Assembly: GCF_932276165.1 (NCBI RefSeq) | Contig: NC_063988.1 | Coordinates: 4,464,001 to 4,528,000 of the forward strand | Direction: 5' to 3' | DNA from: Plutella xylostella | Lineage: Eukaryota; Arthropoda; Insecta; Lepidoptera; Plutellidae | Length of the DNA: 64,000 nt | In this document: in pieces, positions 33,695 through 45,772 of the stretch | Position numbering within the stretch: position 1 is the first letter of the stretch | Layout of the letters: every line of letters begins with the position of its first letter | Notes under the pieces: model-generated | What the model was told of the DNA's origin: nothing | What the model saw: only the letters and a program-made list of their open reading frames with translations | Databases searched by the model: none | Program-made: the position numbers and the translations under genes

Positions 33695-35000
33695 CTTAGT
33701 ATATACTATTATACCTGTATATACGAAGTCTATGGGATATTCCGTTTTGGCCAAGAGACACTTGAACGCACTTAAGATTTCACCGTGGACTTCGAAAACC
33801 TTTGATTCCTTAGAATTGTTGTATAAGAAATACGCTCTCTTTCAAATATTATAATATAGGTATCTCTCTATTGTATAAGTTACATTAAAAATGTATTTCG
33901 TGGTGATACAATTATAAAATCTTTACTTATAAAATATATATTATCGTTTATTCACACTTCAGGGTCTAATATTTTCAGACGTTTAGAGAGAGCAATATAA
34001 AAAGTAATCAAGTCTGTATATAATTTGTTTTAATAGTTTTCAGTCAATTCTTAAATAAGTATTTAACAGTTTACTTCCATATAAAACTTTCAACACTTCT
34101 AAAAACCCATGGTAGAATACAGGTTTGTAAGTTACGCAGGTTAATCCGCTGCCTTTTGTCACAAAAAAGCTAGAGTCACGGCTCTTTGGTTCAAGTGCTG
34201 CACTCTGAATTTTCGAACACCAAGACACAGGGATTTTTCATTGTGCTCTCTTGCTATCGTTTTTTTTTTGTATCGTCTATCACATTTGTAATCACTCACC
34301 ATCACCAATAACTATAAAGTGACGTTACATATACCTACTCAACAATAATGTTGTCCCTAGGAAGCTGAGAACTCTCCATCCTAAGAAGGTTATTCTTCTA
34401 CGTTGTGTATGTTATTCGTTTTGTATTATTTAGTCTTGGTTATCGGAGTAGCGTACCGGATTATTCGTAAAGTCGGAGTAGGCCACCAGATTTAATCGCC
34501 CGGGTCCGGACGAGTCACAAGAGCGGTAGTTTGAATTTGTTTCCCGCAGTTTGGCACATTGTTGGAAAAATCTTATTGTTTTAATTATTCTGTTAGTACC
34601 TACCTTCCCCACTGTAGCTGCGTAAATGTGGTTTGTAGGCTATATATTTTCACGGTTGTCTGAATTTTAACGGGGACTTGAGTTGAAAGAGATGAGCTAA
34701 ATAATATTTGTTAATGGAAATATTAATTAAATGCGTGACCAAATGACCAAATAATTTATATTTTCCTACTGAAATATGTAAGTACAGGGTACTTCTTCTT
34801 AAGTTTGCTTGATATTCACAATAATGTAAGTTTACATGTAGAAATAAATAACAATGATATTCGGAGCATTTCCAACAACTACCTTCGTGTCTGTACGGCG
34901 CACATCACATCAGGAATTTCGTTCAACATTTTCCTGTTGGTTGGCGCCGAATAAAATGGAGTCTCACGATTCAATTTATCAGCTATGCTTTTCGATAACT
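33695..35000. other. non-coding stretch, nothing recognised
   Basis: AT-rich sequence with no supported gene. The minus-strand frames of about 60 codons at 34040 and 34430 have no recognisable content. Confidence 0.4.
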
Positions 35001-35199
35001 TCACCATCGAAGGCTTTAGATTGAGGACAACATGTTTAATGTATTTTCAGCAGTAGGCCCCGCTAAAGTCAATATTAGAAAAATACGTACGAGTACACTC
35101 ACTAGCAATGAAAAAATTCAAGTGATATAACGTCACTGCTGAAAATACATTAAATATGTTGTCCTCAATCTAATTTAAAGCCTTCGGTGGTGAAGGTAA
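35001..35199. repeat. hairpin repeat with 50-60 bp arms
   Basis: Left arm 'ttcaccatcgaaggctttag' and 'attgaggacaacatgtttaa' up to 'ttttcagcagtagg' (35001-35054) is answered in inverse complement at about 35136-35199 ('cactgctgaaaatacattaa', 'atgttgtcctcaatcta', 'agccttcggtggtgaa'). The loop includes 'cactcactagcaatgaaaaa', a scrap of the CACTCACGG MITE family. Confidence 0.65.
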
Positions 35200-35225
35200 A
35201 GTTTCTATGGCGAATTTTTAAATTC

Positions 35226-35307
35226 TGATTTCAGTTTTCGGCTTAGATATACCTACCATGCTGCACATGTAGGTATCGGCTTATTATACCCTTTTAGCAA
35301 CACCCTG
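35226..35307 (-). repeat. half of a CAGGGTGTTG MITE
   Basis: On the minus strand it starts ACAGGGTGTTGCTAAAAGGG and shares 'acctacatgtgcagcatggt' with 7226-7333 and 59070-59207. Only one end is recognisable. It directly abuts the hairpin at 35001-35199, and the two may be parts of one larger element. Confidence 0.6.
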
Positions 35308-35310
35308 TAT

Positions 35311-37867
35311 TCCACGTAGTTTTGAACGTAGAATAATAATAATTTCGATCCTCGTTATACCTTTGAAGTTGGCGCCTCCCGCCTCGTTCAAATTATACAC
35401 GAAATGGTTGGCTGCTGCACCGTGAGCTTGCTCCATATTATTATTTATTTAGCCATGTTATGTTGTTTTCTACCGACATAAAAATACAGCAAAGATGAAA
35501 AAATATAGTGGGAAATGACATGTTTGAATATTATTTCTGTATTTGTTAAGTAATATGTTTATGTTACATTGCTGTTATTGTAATTGAATGTTAAGTGTAT
35601 TAATACTTACATTGATTCTATTCTATATAGTGGCAAGGCGTTAATATAATGTGTGTATGTATTTAGATTATTGAAACTATAATGAGCTCTAAACATGTAT
35701 GAAAAAGTAACGTTGAACTTATTTCTTAACTAAATAACACATTATACGAAAACTTTTCTCCAAAAATTTACAACCTAATAGAAAAACCATTTTGATTCCG
35801 GGCCGGATCAAAAACCACCGTAATTATTTAGGGTGAGGTTCGTAATGGGCTGCGATGGTGCATTAGCATCGGCCCACTAGCGGCCAATGTTGCAGTCCGA
35901 ATTATATTGTGGTTATGCCGACCGTTCGTTTAAACATACATGTATGTATACATACAGTCATACTGGCATAAGCAAATATGTAATGTATGTATATGTATAA
36001 AATGTATGTACGGTATCTGAATGATATTTTTAGGGTGTGCATCGGAGTCCTTATTGTGTGCGTAAAGGTATGGAGCCTAGAAAGAGGTATAAGTAACTTT
36101 ACTTGCTTAAATTCACCATTGAAGACTTAACTTTACTGCAGTAACAATTTTTTACTGCAGTAAGGTTGGTTCCCCTCTACAAAATAATTCCTAATGTACA
36201 TAATTATTATGTTAGCTAATTAAATGATAAATTATTTACTCATAAATTGAAAAAAATAAGTGCTCTAGGTATGTTATTTGCTTTACGCTGCTAAATTTTA
36301 AGCTGACTGCAGAAAAAATCTCATACAATGTACCTAGATAAAGCGTCGGGAAACTAAGTAGAGAAGTCGACCGTCCATCGGAGTGCGAAAATAAAAACAA
36401 CACACTGTCGGCACTAGAGAGATGCCGACTAACACGTAAATCTGCAATTACATTTCTCTTGCAATTTCACTGCTCAGTCAGTAAGGGGGCGCGCGCTGGG
36501 CCGCCCCACTCACCCCGCATTACATCGCACCCTTATTACGTAGTTTTGTAATATCGTTGCTACCCTACTTACAGTGGTAGCGGGTCTAGTGTGCAAGCCA
36601 CACTGTTTCCTATTGGGACTTTGAGGTACTATTTGATGATAAAGAAGTTAGATTTAGGTAATGTTGCAATTTTGTTAGATTCGGTATATTTCTTGTAAAA
36701 ATAACATGATTCTGTTTGTTTCCTAGGGCAGTTCGTAATTTGAGGTCGTTTACTAGCAGGAAAATATATAACAAGATAGTAAGGTTAGTAAGACGGAAAT
36801 CAGCAGGATGATTGCCAACCTTCGCTAGGAGACGGCACTAGAAGAAGAAGAAGAAGGTTAGTAAGGTGTTAAAACATAATAGGGTTGCTGGTAAAATTAG
36901 ATTTGGGCGCGTCTACCGCCTTCGCCTGCACATCTATGATCCTCTTAGCCGCTCCGCCCCGCCATTTTATATTTCCACGGACCAGCCGCGGAAATGAGTG
37001 AGTTTTCTTTCATTTTGTTGTCAGAGTGCGATCCAGGTAAACCTTTTCAAGACTTTACTGATTTGGTGGCACAAATGTTGTAATTCGCTTTTTTTAAATA
37101 AGTAGTTTATTAGTTTAGTTAAGTTCCTAATTGAAAAATAAACCTGTTCGTTACTCAAATATTAACGAACACTTTTCCAAAACTTAGTCGACCGGAGGCA
37201 AAGGAAATTGAAGTGTGCCGCCGTGAAAACAATTTAGGAGGGAAAGCGCTCATAATATTTGCACAATAATGCCAGGTCCCCTAGAGGGGAGCGGGGGGGT
37301 GGTTTCACGCTTGTTGTTACCGCGCACCCTTTGTTCTGAGACTAAAAGGGTTAACTTAAACACCTTTGCACTTAACCCTTGAATGCGCGTGTAACTGCAC
37401 GCTGCAAATGCTGCAATATACTGCGTAAGCTCTTAATCCCAGTAAGTAAAGTTCAGTATTGCTTGTAAACATGTGTACTTACGTGCTTGAAGTTCATTGT
37501 GCTGGCATGTGTTCAACAATATTTTTCTTTCCAAGTGTAGTGTAAGAACTGTTGAGTGAATTGAATGTTTCCTTCCAGGGTGGTTGACGCTTTTCAAATG
37601 TCATGTTTTTGTAGTTTTGTAGAATCCTTCCAAGACACTATACAATTTCAATTATATTATGTTCGATTTCTCGATAAACAAGCGCTTATTAATACAAATA
37701 AAAATGCATGAAAAACTACCTACAATCTATTTTTGGATACCTACCTTTATTGGAATTGGATCACGGATGAATAAATATTTATATTTATGTTCCTGTCGGG
37801 CTCCTCGAGGCCGCCGCCGGCGGTATTGACTCGGACAGACTCCTAAATACTGAATTTATGGCCACCC
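35311..37867. other. non-coding stretch, nothing recognised
   Basis: No supported gene. A GC-rich patch (gggggcgcgcgctgggccgc) lies at 36484-36520, an AGA microsatellite at 36840-36857 and another moderately GC-rich patch at 36930-36990. None is tied to a recognisable gene start. Confidence 0.4.
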
Positions 37868-37992
37868 AGGAGAGGCCACTCTATCTTACGATAAATGAAA
37901 TTTAGCAGGCAGCGCGGCTCAACCTCGTTGTATTAAACGTACCGATGAAAGCTCTTGTTCGATATTTTTTTGTCAAGGTAGAGTAACCGTCT
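37868..37992 (+). mobile_element. MITE, GGAGGGTCACTC family, diverged
   Basis: AGGAGAGGCCACTCTATCTT at the left and 'gtcaaggtagagtaaccg' at the right with 'aacctcgttgtattaaacgt' between them. The order and spacing match 12432-12580. It is a more diverged copy. Confidence 0.5.
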
Positions 37993-38496
37993 TGAGTTCG
38001 GTACCGCAAATAACATACATACTACAGTACTTCTAGACACAAGGGTATGTGTGTTCATGTGATATTGCTCCGGGAAAATACGCGTAAGCAAAGCATACGT
38101 AATTTACTAAATCTTATAGATAAAAACCTGAATTATGTACTTAGGTACCTAGTCTACTATTGTTTCGAGTTACCTATTCTTTTTCTCTATAACTAAAAGA
38201 TGGTTTATAAAATATTTTGACCTGTTACTGTGTAGCTTAGCTCCTCGGATATTCTATTTGTAAGTGCATTGTAAGGACGAATACAGTAGGTGTGTTCAAT
38301 ACATCTATTGTGCTGCTATTAATCCAAAGCCAGTGCACCATTGAAAACCAATTTTAGTAATCTAACCTCAATAAATTTTACTGAACGACTTGCTAGAGTC
38401 TTGAGTAGGAAATAAATTGCCCGCATAAAGCGGCTATAGGACATCTTTGTTTAATCAGATGCTATACCACCGCCGCTAAGAAATTGTGTTATTCAA
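37993..38496. other. non-coding stretch, nothing recognised
   Basis: AT-rich, no gene or repeat boundary supported. Confidence 0.4.
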
Positions 38497-38652
38497 TGCC
38501 CCAATTTCTCCATAGTCAGTTAGAGCATAACCAGGTATTAGTGGTTGACTTTTGACACATCTGTCAATAATTTTAAATGGAGATGACGTATAATTGATGA
38601 ACCAATCCCTGGTCGGTTAGATAAATGACTATGGAGAAATTGGCACTATAGG
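38497..38652. mobile_element. 155-bp MITE-like hairpin
   Basis: CCCAATTTCTCCATAGTCAG at the left is answered by GACTATGGAGAAATTGG at the right; similarity continues inward ('ttagagcataaccaggtatt' against 'aatccctggtcggttagata'). It is non-coding. The target duplication is not clear. Confidence 0.6.
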
Positions 38653-40714
38653 TGACAAACACTAGGGTTTGTCACGCTGGTGACAGGGTTCGCTAGTCAG
38701 ATGGAGCAATGTTTGACCATGGAGGACCTTACTTGTATACTAGGCGTCCGTTTGTGTGGAGCTTGAAGAAGTTTGCCCAAACAAGTTAATATGGAGAAAC
38801 AAAAATCGTTAATTTCCAAAGGCGTAAACAAAAGCGATAAGTCATCACTTTTCGTCTGACCCATACTATTGGGATATCCTGTATTTGGTCGTCCTATCAC
38901 TCGGGCAGGCCTGTATTATGATTATGTTATCATTGTTTGCGATGGGCTTTTATAATACATAATATAGACAAACACAAAAATAACATAGCGAATAATGCTG
39001 AATATTTTCCTTGCATAAACAAGTTATTTAAATATTTTTGCAACATAGTTTCCGAATACCGTACAGTCGGATACAAAAACAAGTGAAATTAATATAACTT
39101 TACTAAATAAATATAAATTTATGTTGCGGTTTGTTGGACAAACACGGTAAAATGTAATATATTTTGGGATAAGTTGATGCATTGGTAAGAAATTTGTTAA
39201 ATTATTATTTACTAATTTTTGTGCATTGTAGTACCTAGTCTATTTTATAAAATACGCATCGATTTTTCCTATATTTAACTAAGCTTAGCTGGAATTTTCC
39301 CAAATATGACATAACAGTTGCAATTCTAAATTTAGAAAACACGGTTATAATACGTCTCAGAAATATATCCTCCTGTTTGGATATTTTTGAATATACCTAA
39401 ATTCCTATGCAAATACTTACTGAATATTATAATATTGTAAGAAATATTATGCTGGGCGAAAAAATGTGTACAATGTCAATATGCAGAAAAAATAATACGG
39501 ATCCTTCCACTTTCTAGGAGGGAAACTTTCTTAATCTTCAACTTACCTAAATATTTTTTCAATAAAATTGCGTTTAAAAAAAACTGTTTAATTTTTTCAA
39601 CTTTTTTGCGCAGCAAAATAAGCTAAGTTTAGATTTAAGGTTATTCCCCCCAGGACTTATCTCGGCAACCTGTATACCTATACTTTCGATCGAGGACGGT
39701 TTTCGGGAGCCTGGTGGCATGAGGTGCAATCGTGCAGCATTATACTCCAGGAAAGTACTCGTATAAACTTGGTTTTATTAAAAATTACTACCCTGTTTTC
39801 ATAAGAGTTTGACGTATCTTTATAACGTATAGACAATCAAATGCCCATGTTGCAAGTTTTTTCTGCCTATAGGTAAAAATAAGTGCTTACCAATGTTTTT
39901 GTATACATCATTTTATTTTTATTTTATTATTTTAAGATTAACAAACAATAGTACATTATATTTAACTAATGGTATTATACACATTAAATAGTAACGAATG
40001 TACTACCAACACAGTTAACCACAGATTACCAAAAAAGTATTTTATGAGTAAATTATACAGTTATCTAATTTCATTAAGTAGGTAATTACTTAAACTTATG
40101 GAAAGAAACATGCAAACTAAGAAAGTAAGATTTAACTTAAGTGACTAAAGAAAGAAACTAAAGAAAAACCTTTTTGAAATTTGAAAAGTATTCAGTAACA
40201 AAAGAACATATGGATAATATTAAGTAAATATATGTATAGCAGGTAGTAAGTTTGTACATATACATTGTATAAATATATTTGCAAATATATTACATGATAA
40301 GAGATAGATAATAATTATTGTGATTACGTTAGATTTTCCAGAGTATCAATAATATGTCTCCTATAATTACTTGGCTTACTTGATATGATCATAGATCGGG
40401 TAAAACCAAGCAAAAGATGCGGAAATAATATATTTTTTGTAGTTAGTATAAATTCTGTGATTATTGTATATCAAATAACCAAGTTGATATCGTAAAGACT
40501 CCCAAAATATTTTCGGGTGCGGTCCGAAGAAGCATAAAACGTTTATCGCAAAATTAGGTCGAAATCGATAATGATATTCCCCAGGGCGAAGCGTTAAAGC
40601 GAAGCATCGACATCATCATGTATATAAAAATAAAGGAATGGGCTGCAAAATACCGATATCATGACCTTTCGTGTTAGTTAGGTAGGTACCTATTACTTAC
40701 TATATTTCTATAAC
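38653..40714. other. non-coding stretch, nothing recognised
   Basis: Very AT-rich sequence with long A/T runs. No gene, exon or repeat boundary could be supported. Confidence 0.45.
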
Positions 40715-41215
40715 CAGTGGCGGATTTACAAATTTGCCGCCCGTAGGCCATTAAATTTTTGCCGCCCCTACTGACTTCTGAAATTCAATTTGTTAGTTTA
40801 ATCCCGTTATTAGTATGATTGTGAACTTAATAATGTGGATATTTCTATGTCTATCTGTCACCAACTTCAAACGTTTCATGAAATCTTATTTAAGGTTCCT
40901 TACCTCAAAAGGAAAAAAAAACCTCTTATAGGATCACTTTGTTGTCCGGCTGTCTTTTTCTCAGAAACGGGTAAAAATATCAAAGCTGACATTTCGCAAA
41001 GATATACAAGGTGGGCCAAAAGTAATCACCCTATTGGAAATTGCTCTCATTTGTACAAATGGCCGCCAATTTCAAATTTGTTTTGATATTGGTGGACTAG
41101 ACAAATGCAGAATACATGTTGACAAGCCATGGAAGCCACACTTCCCAAGAACGCCAAATAATTTTGTATATTCAGTTTTCGGGTCGCCTTTTTTTTCGTT
41201 TAATATGTCATTTTT

Positions 41216-41389
41216 GTACATGTACATTTTAACATGTCCATGGCGGCGCACAGTGGACGGCGAGCTGCGAGCGCAAGGCCTGAGCTGGACGGAAGCCAGA
41301 GCGGTTGCTGAGGACAGAACGGCGTGGCGCACGCTTGTGAAGGCCCTCTGTACCACTGGGGTACCATAGGACAGCAACACACAACACAC
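41216..41389 (+). mobile_element. 174-bp LINE 3' fragment inserted in the mariner-like element
   Basis: ATGTCATTTTT occurs on both sides (41205-41215 and 41390-41400), an 11-bp target duplication. Inside, PWRRTVDGELRAQGLSWTEA, RAVAEDRTAWRTLV and KALCTTG followed by a stop (to about 41369) form the C-terminal tail of an RTE/Jockey-type LINE protein. It is an extreme 5' truncation. Confidence 0.85.
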
Positions 41390-41396
41390 ATGTCAT

Positions 41397-41632
41397 TTTT
41401 CCCCGCAATATCGCCCGATTTAACCGTTTCAGACAGTTTTTGTGGGTGTTTTTTCAAGACCCGTGTTTATGTGAATAAGCCCGTGTCTCTGGAAGCCCTT
41501 AAGGACAACATTCGACACGAGTGCGAGAATCTCTCGCTCGAAGGTCTGGCTGAATTGATGATAAATGCCATAAAAGGAGCCCATAGGGCAATCAATAGTG
41601 ACGGCGCCCATTTGGCCAATATCATCTTCTAG
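41397..41632 (+). pseudogene. mariner transposase, C-terminal remnant
   Basis: The remnant includes ISPDLTVSDSFCGCFFKTRV, YVNKPVSLEALKDNIRHECE and AHLANIIF before a stop. It matches the C-terminal third of mariner transposases, where the SPDL-P-D segment carries the third catalytic Asp. The D of SPDLTVSD is still present; the first two catalytic Asp residues were lost in the deletion. The LINE insertion cuts just upstream. Not functional. Confidence 0.8.
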
Positions 41633-42669
41633 ACTTTACCAATAAAATTTTAAATATTCAAATAAACATAGGTAGTTATTAAAAAAACAGAATCGAAGTT
41701 TTTAATTTAGAAAAAAAATTGAGCCAATCAAGATAGGATGACTTCTTTTGATCCACCTTGTGCAAATGTACGGCATCAACAAACTGGTAAAATAAATTAA
41801 TGAAAAAAAAAAGTTACCTTCCATACATGTAAAATGGGGATGTTTTTTTTCTTTGGTGTAAGGTATTGTACAGGTCTTTCAAAAATGTCAAAGGTCTTCT
41901 CAAACCATTTTTTTATTCAGTGACTGGTTTGCGAAATATTAAGCTTGAAACTGCGAATTCTTGGTAGACTCAAGTGACTGTTTGGTCCAAAAATATCACT
42001 GATGTACTTAGTACATTTGACAAAATTCCACATTATCCACATATAACTACCATTACAGCCGTTTCCAGTTTCTCCAAATTCAAAAGTATTCCTGCCGCTT
42101 CATGTCGCGTTACAGGCTTTTTAGTAATATCATATTTGAGTGATTTCAAAGAATATGCATGCCAAGAATCTCTTTAACTATTACATGCTTCTTTTCTGGC
42201 TGACCATCGTCTCAAATTCACTCTATTCCGGGTTTTGCCTTTCCCGATTTCACTCATTTATTTAAGCCAGCGTTGTGTCGAGTTTACAAAAAAAATAATC
42301 CTGAAGCAGCATGAAAAAGCGTCAATCTTGGCTAGTTTAAGACGTGACATAAGTTATGCATCGCGCTCACTCACATCGCGCAGCCTCAAGAGCGAGCGCG
42401 ACGACGTAAAACTTTTGTCACGACATAAATGCGCCCCGTACTAGCCCTTCTGAGCCTGATTCAGCAGCCACAGTTGCCACTAAATTCAAAGAATATAGGT
42501 ACATACTGATCATATGACAGTGCGTTTATTTATATGTAGATTGTGTACACGTAAATTTATATTTAAAAAATCTGTAAAATAAAAAATGCTAAATTTGCTG
42601 CCCCTCTAAATCTGCCGCCCTAGGCACTGGCCTTTTTGGCCTATAGGTAAATCCGCCACTGTCTATAAC

Positions 42670-43740
42670 CAACATTTACAAAATATGTTACTTTAGTATT
42701 TAGTATTTTTCCACTCGAAATGATATACGACTTACTAAAAGTTGTTGTAACTTCATTCAAATTATCCAGCTGATTACTCTATATTTAACAATTTATTATT
42801 GAGTACCTAAAACTGGGCGCAGTCTAGTTGAATATTTAATCCTTGTTAGCATTTTTATCAGTTCCATTCCACGGTCCACCCTAGGGGTTCCAACTGTGTC
42901 GACTGGAACCCTAATTAAATTTCAGCTTTCAGGTTGAAATTTTAATTTATTTTCATACAGTTTGTTTGCCGATGCATCTGTGGGCGAGTACAACTAAATT
43001 TTGCTTCTATTTTTTACTGTACAAGCGACGTTAAAATATTGGTAGAAAGTTGTGGTGTAGTTCAAAAATATATTTGAAATTGAAACTGGAAGCACACTAA
43101 TATTTCTGTAATGTATATATAATAAAAATCTTAATATTGCCTCCTAATCAGCAAATTGTCATCAATCTTTATGTAGTAGGCATTGAACACAGCCACAAAA
43201 ATATTTTCACTAATAATGATCCTAGTTCATTTAGATTAATTAGCCTATATTGATCAATAAATCATTTGTAACACAAAAAATATTATAACATACTATATGA
43301 GTTTTGGACGGAATTGGCACTTGAACTTCAGTCTCGAAGCTAGAAGAACCCCAAATAAGTTCATACTCAATTTAATTTCTACTTGGTATTTCACATTATA
43401 TTTTGAATACAATATTTTAATTTAATTTACGAAAATCTAAACTAACAAAGTAATTTCTAATTTTCCTTATTTTTATTAATGGAAGACTTTTTGTTTGACC
43501 CGGGAAAGCTTGTTTTTTATAATGAAAAAAGGCTGACCCATTCATAATCCAATTACTTTGAAGTGCTTCTTTAAATAAAACTTCCTTTTATGCTAAAATA
43601 TGAGGTTACTGGAGCTTACGACGACGCGTCGTGACTTCATTTTGTAAAATTATAAATAAATCTTACAATCTACGATTTTCGACCTTTCACCCAGGCATAC
43701 AATAGGTACATAATATTATCGATTATTACAAATCCCACCC
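42670..43740. other. non-coding stretch, nothing recognised
   Basis: No gene is supported. A scrap reading 'ctaggggttccaactgtgtc' is moderately GC-rich but has no repeat partner that I could find in the window. Confidence 0.4.
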
Positions 43741-43959
43741 TTGCGGGTTAGGCAGAGGTGCATTGCTGCACCCACTTTTTGCCAGAGCGTTATGTTAGTC
43801 CCAATGTAATAGGGGGCGGGCCTATTGCCATTTTACGGGCACATCCAAGACCTGAGAACAAATATCTGTGTTTAAACAAATATCTGCCTCAGCCGGGAAT
43901 CGAACCCGGGACCTTCGGCTCAGTAGTCAGGGTCACTAACCACTACGCCATTCGGTCGT
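43741..43959 (-). mobile_element. tRNA-derived SINE (SINE family 1)
   Basis: On the minus strand the head reads as a pol III promoter: A box TAGTGGTTAGT (43935-43945) and B box GGTTCGATTCC (43896-43906), as in tRNA genes. It is followed by a body with 'cagatatttgtttaaacaca' and a tail with 'aagtgggtgcagcaatgcac'. The acceptor arm does not pair, so it is not a functional tRNA. The head and core are shared with 53803-54034, the tail is not. Confidence 0.75.
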
Positions 43960-44189
43960 TTTTTTTTGGATAGGTGACTCACAAGTGAGCCTCTCGCTTT
44001 TCGCTGATAGGTAGGTCAATATGTTACGAGCTGTATTGCATTTACCATGAATACAATGTAACTAGAATATAATTATGCATCTAGCATCTAGTTCAGTTTT
44101 CCTTAACCATAAAAACAAGTGGTATTCTGATATTTTAGTACAATACATATTAAAAATACTACAACCTCTAATCCTATTTTTTTATTTAT
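43960..44189. other. short non-coding gap
   Basis: AT-rich; nothing recognised. Confidence 0.4.
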
Positions 44190-44352
44190 ATAACTCTCTT
44201 CCATCCAAAGGTTGTCTGGTAGAGATTGCTATAAGCAATAAGGCCGCCTTTTTGTACTGTTATTTTTAAGTTTTATTTTGTATTGATTCTGTTTTTTTTG
44301 GTGCAAATAAAGAGGATTGTATTGTATTGTATTGTATTGTATTGTATTGCAT
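44190..44352 (+). repeat. LINE 3' tail (tail family 1) with ATTGT microsatellite
   Basis: 'aaaggttgtctggtagagat' followed by 'tgctataagcaataaggccg' and 'gcaaataaagagg' runs directly into about seven ATTGT units (44316-44350). The order of body, AATAAA signal and simple repeat is how several LINEs end. Confidence 0.65.
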
Positions 44353-45314
44353 TGTACAACATAATATTTCCGCATTCGCTTTCAGCTGGGGTTTTAAAAC
44401 GAGCCCGTTATTGCATGAGATGAAAGCGAGCAATTCATTGCACGGGGATTGTGAAAAACCCACTGACATGTAGGAGAGGCCATTGACCGTGCATGTGTCA
44501 ATACAGCGTTAATCCTGATATGAGTTTTATTGGAACTGACTTTATATGAGCTGTAGCCTGTAATTATTCGCGTATGCATTGATTTTATTTTAATATTGGA
44601 TTTATTTAGGCTGTAAAGTAGTATATAATGGACAATACTTAGACTAATCTTAATAACTCTGTGGGTGAAGGCATTCTGAACACTTTTTATCATTTTTTAG
44701 TTAAATAATTATTAAAGCCACTACTATCGATTTTATCTAGGTATAGTTAAGTATTCACATCGTACCGCTCACCAAACTTTTAGTTTAGAAGAGCTAAGGG
44801 ACCACAGCTCCATTTAGAATACATAACAAATTAGGAAAAGGTTCGACCCAAGAGTTTAACGACTGTCTTGAAAGGGCGACGTGCGAGAGTTAGCATAAAT
44901 AATATAATTAGTGGTAAGTAGTTATTTGATATTCTAATTTCATCATGTTTGTGAGAGGTTTTGGAGCGTTCTAAAATGACATAGGACATAGTTTTCAATA
45001 CTTATTCAAATACAACATAGTACAGTCAGCTGCAAAAGTCGTTATAAGAATCCTAAGTTGCAAAACATCGATTAACAATTAAACATCGCACCTCAGTTGT
45101 TGTGTGTTTATATAATAATAATATTATAGTATATATATTTATATTTGGTATTTATGTATTGTATATATTTTATAGGTATAGGTTTATATATTATCTATTA
45201 GTATATTGTATAAGTATAAATTCTTGTAGGATATTATATTTAAGTAGTACATATTTAGTTTTCTTCGCTGAAATTGTCTTAAATAAGTTCTTTTTTTTTT
45301 TTGCACTCCCATAC

Positions 45315-45436
45315 AATTTACTCCCTGTACCTCCTGTAGGTTGACTGGTAGAAAATGCTTTTAGCATTAAGTCCACCTAATTGTACATAATTACTTTTGT
45401 ATATTGTGCAATGAAGAATAAATAAATAAATAAATT
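45315..45436 (+). repeat. LINE 3' tail (tail family 1) with AAAT repeats
   Basis: 'cctgtaggttgactggtaga' and 'aaatgcttttagcattaagt' followed by 'ttgtgcaatgaagaataaat' and AAAT units. A related member of the tail family seen at 44190-44352 and, inverted, at 51500-51608. Confidence 0.6.
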
Positions 45437-45644
45437 AAGAAGACGTGCACAGCGACTTATGGAGTGTTACGGTGACAAGCTTGTTCATATTAGGAAAATT
45501 GTGCTGTGACTTCTTCCGTCTTATAGTGCATCGATGTTTTGCAACTTAGGATCTGTATAAGGACTTTTGCAGCTGACTGTACATATGCATACATACCCAT
45601 ACTATGATAATGACGAAACATTCATTTCATAAGTCATTCATCTA

Positions 45645-45772
45645 TCCAAAGGTTGCCTGGATGAGTCGTTTTAGACAGCTTTTAGCGATGGGGCCTGTTT
45701 TTGTACTTAAAACTTTGAAGTGTAATAAGAATATTATGTTATCCTAATTAATAAAGTTATAATTTATTGTCT
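45645..45772 (+). repeat. LINE 3' tail, diverged (tail family 1)
   Basis: 'tccaaaggttgcctggatga' with 'cgatggggcctgtttttgta' and 'attaataaagttata' has the same order as the copy at 44190-44352, but the body is more diverged. Confidence 0.5.

Larger units (their letters stand above)
41007..41760 (+). mobile_element. mariner-like element, internally deleted, inside the hAT element
   Basis: The ends CAAGGTGGGCCAAAAGTAAT and its diverged inverse complement (CTTTTGATCCACCTTG at the right) are mariner-type terminal repeats. TA precedes the left end (41005-41006); the right flank is TG, one base from TA. It contains the C-terminal part of a mariner transposase (41397-41632). Without the LINE fragment it would be under 600 bp, less than half of a full mariner. 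Confidence 0.82.
40715..42661. mobile_element. hAT-like DNA transposon, decayed and invaded
   Basis: The ends CAGTGGCGGATTTAC and GTAAATCCGCCACTG are perfect inverse complements over 15 bases. The 8-bp duplication TCTATAAC lies on both sides (40707-40714 and 42662-42669). An 8-bp duplication with CAGTG-type ends is characteristic of hAT elements. With the mariner-like insertion (41007-41760) removed it would be about 1.2 kb. Frames at 41974-42177 and 42235-42444 show no convincing transposase; it is either a non-autonomous or a heavily decayed element. Confidence 0.85.

Noticed and set aside
41974..42444. hAT transposase fragments
   Set aside because: A faint resemblance (SFSKFKSI) to a hAT C-terminal motif is too short and out of order to support a call.
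43880..43960. functional tRNA gene on the minus strand
   Set aside because: Same reason: tRNA-like promoter of a SINE with a further copy at 53803-54034.
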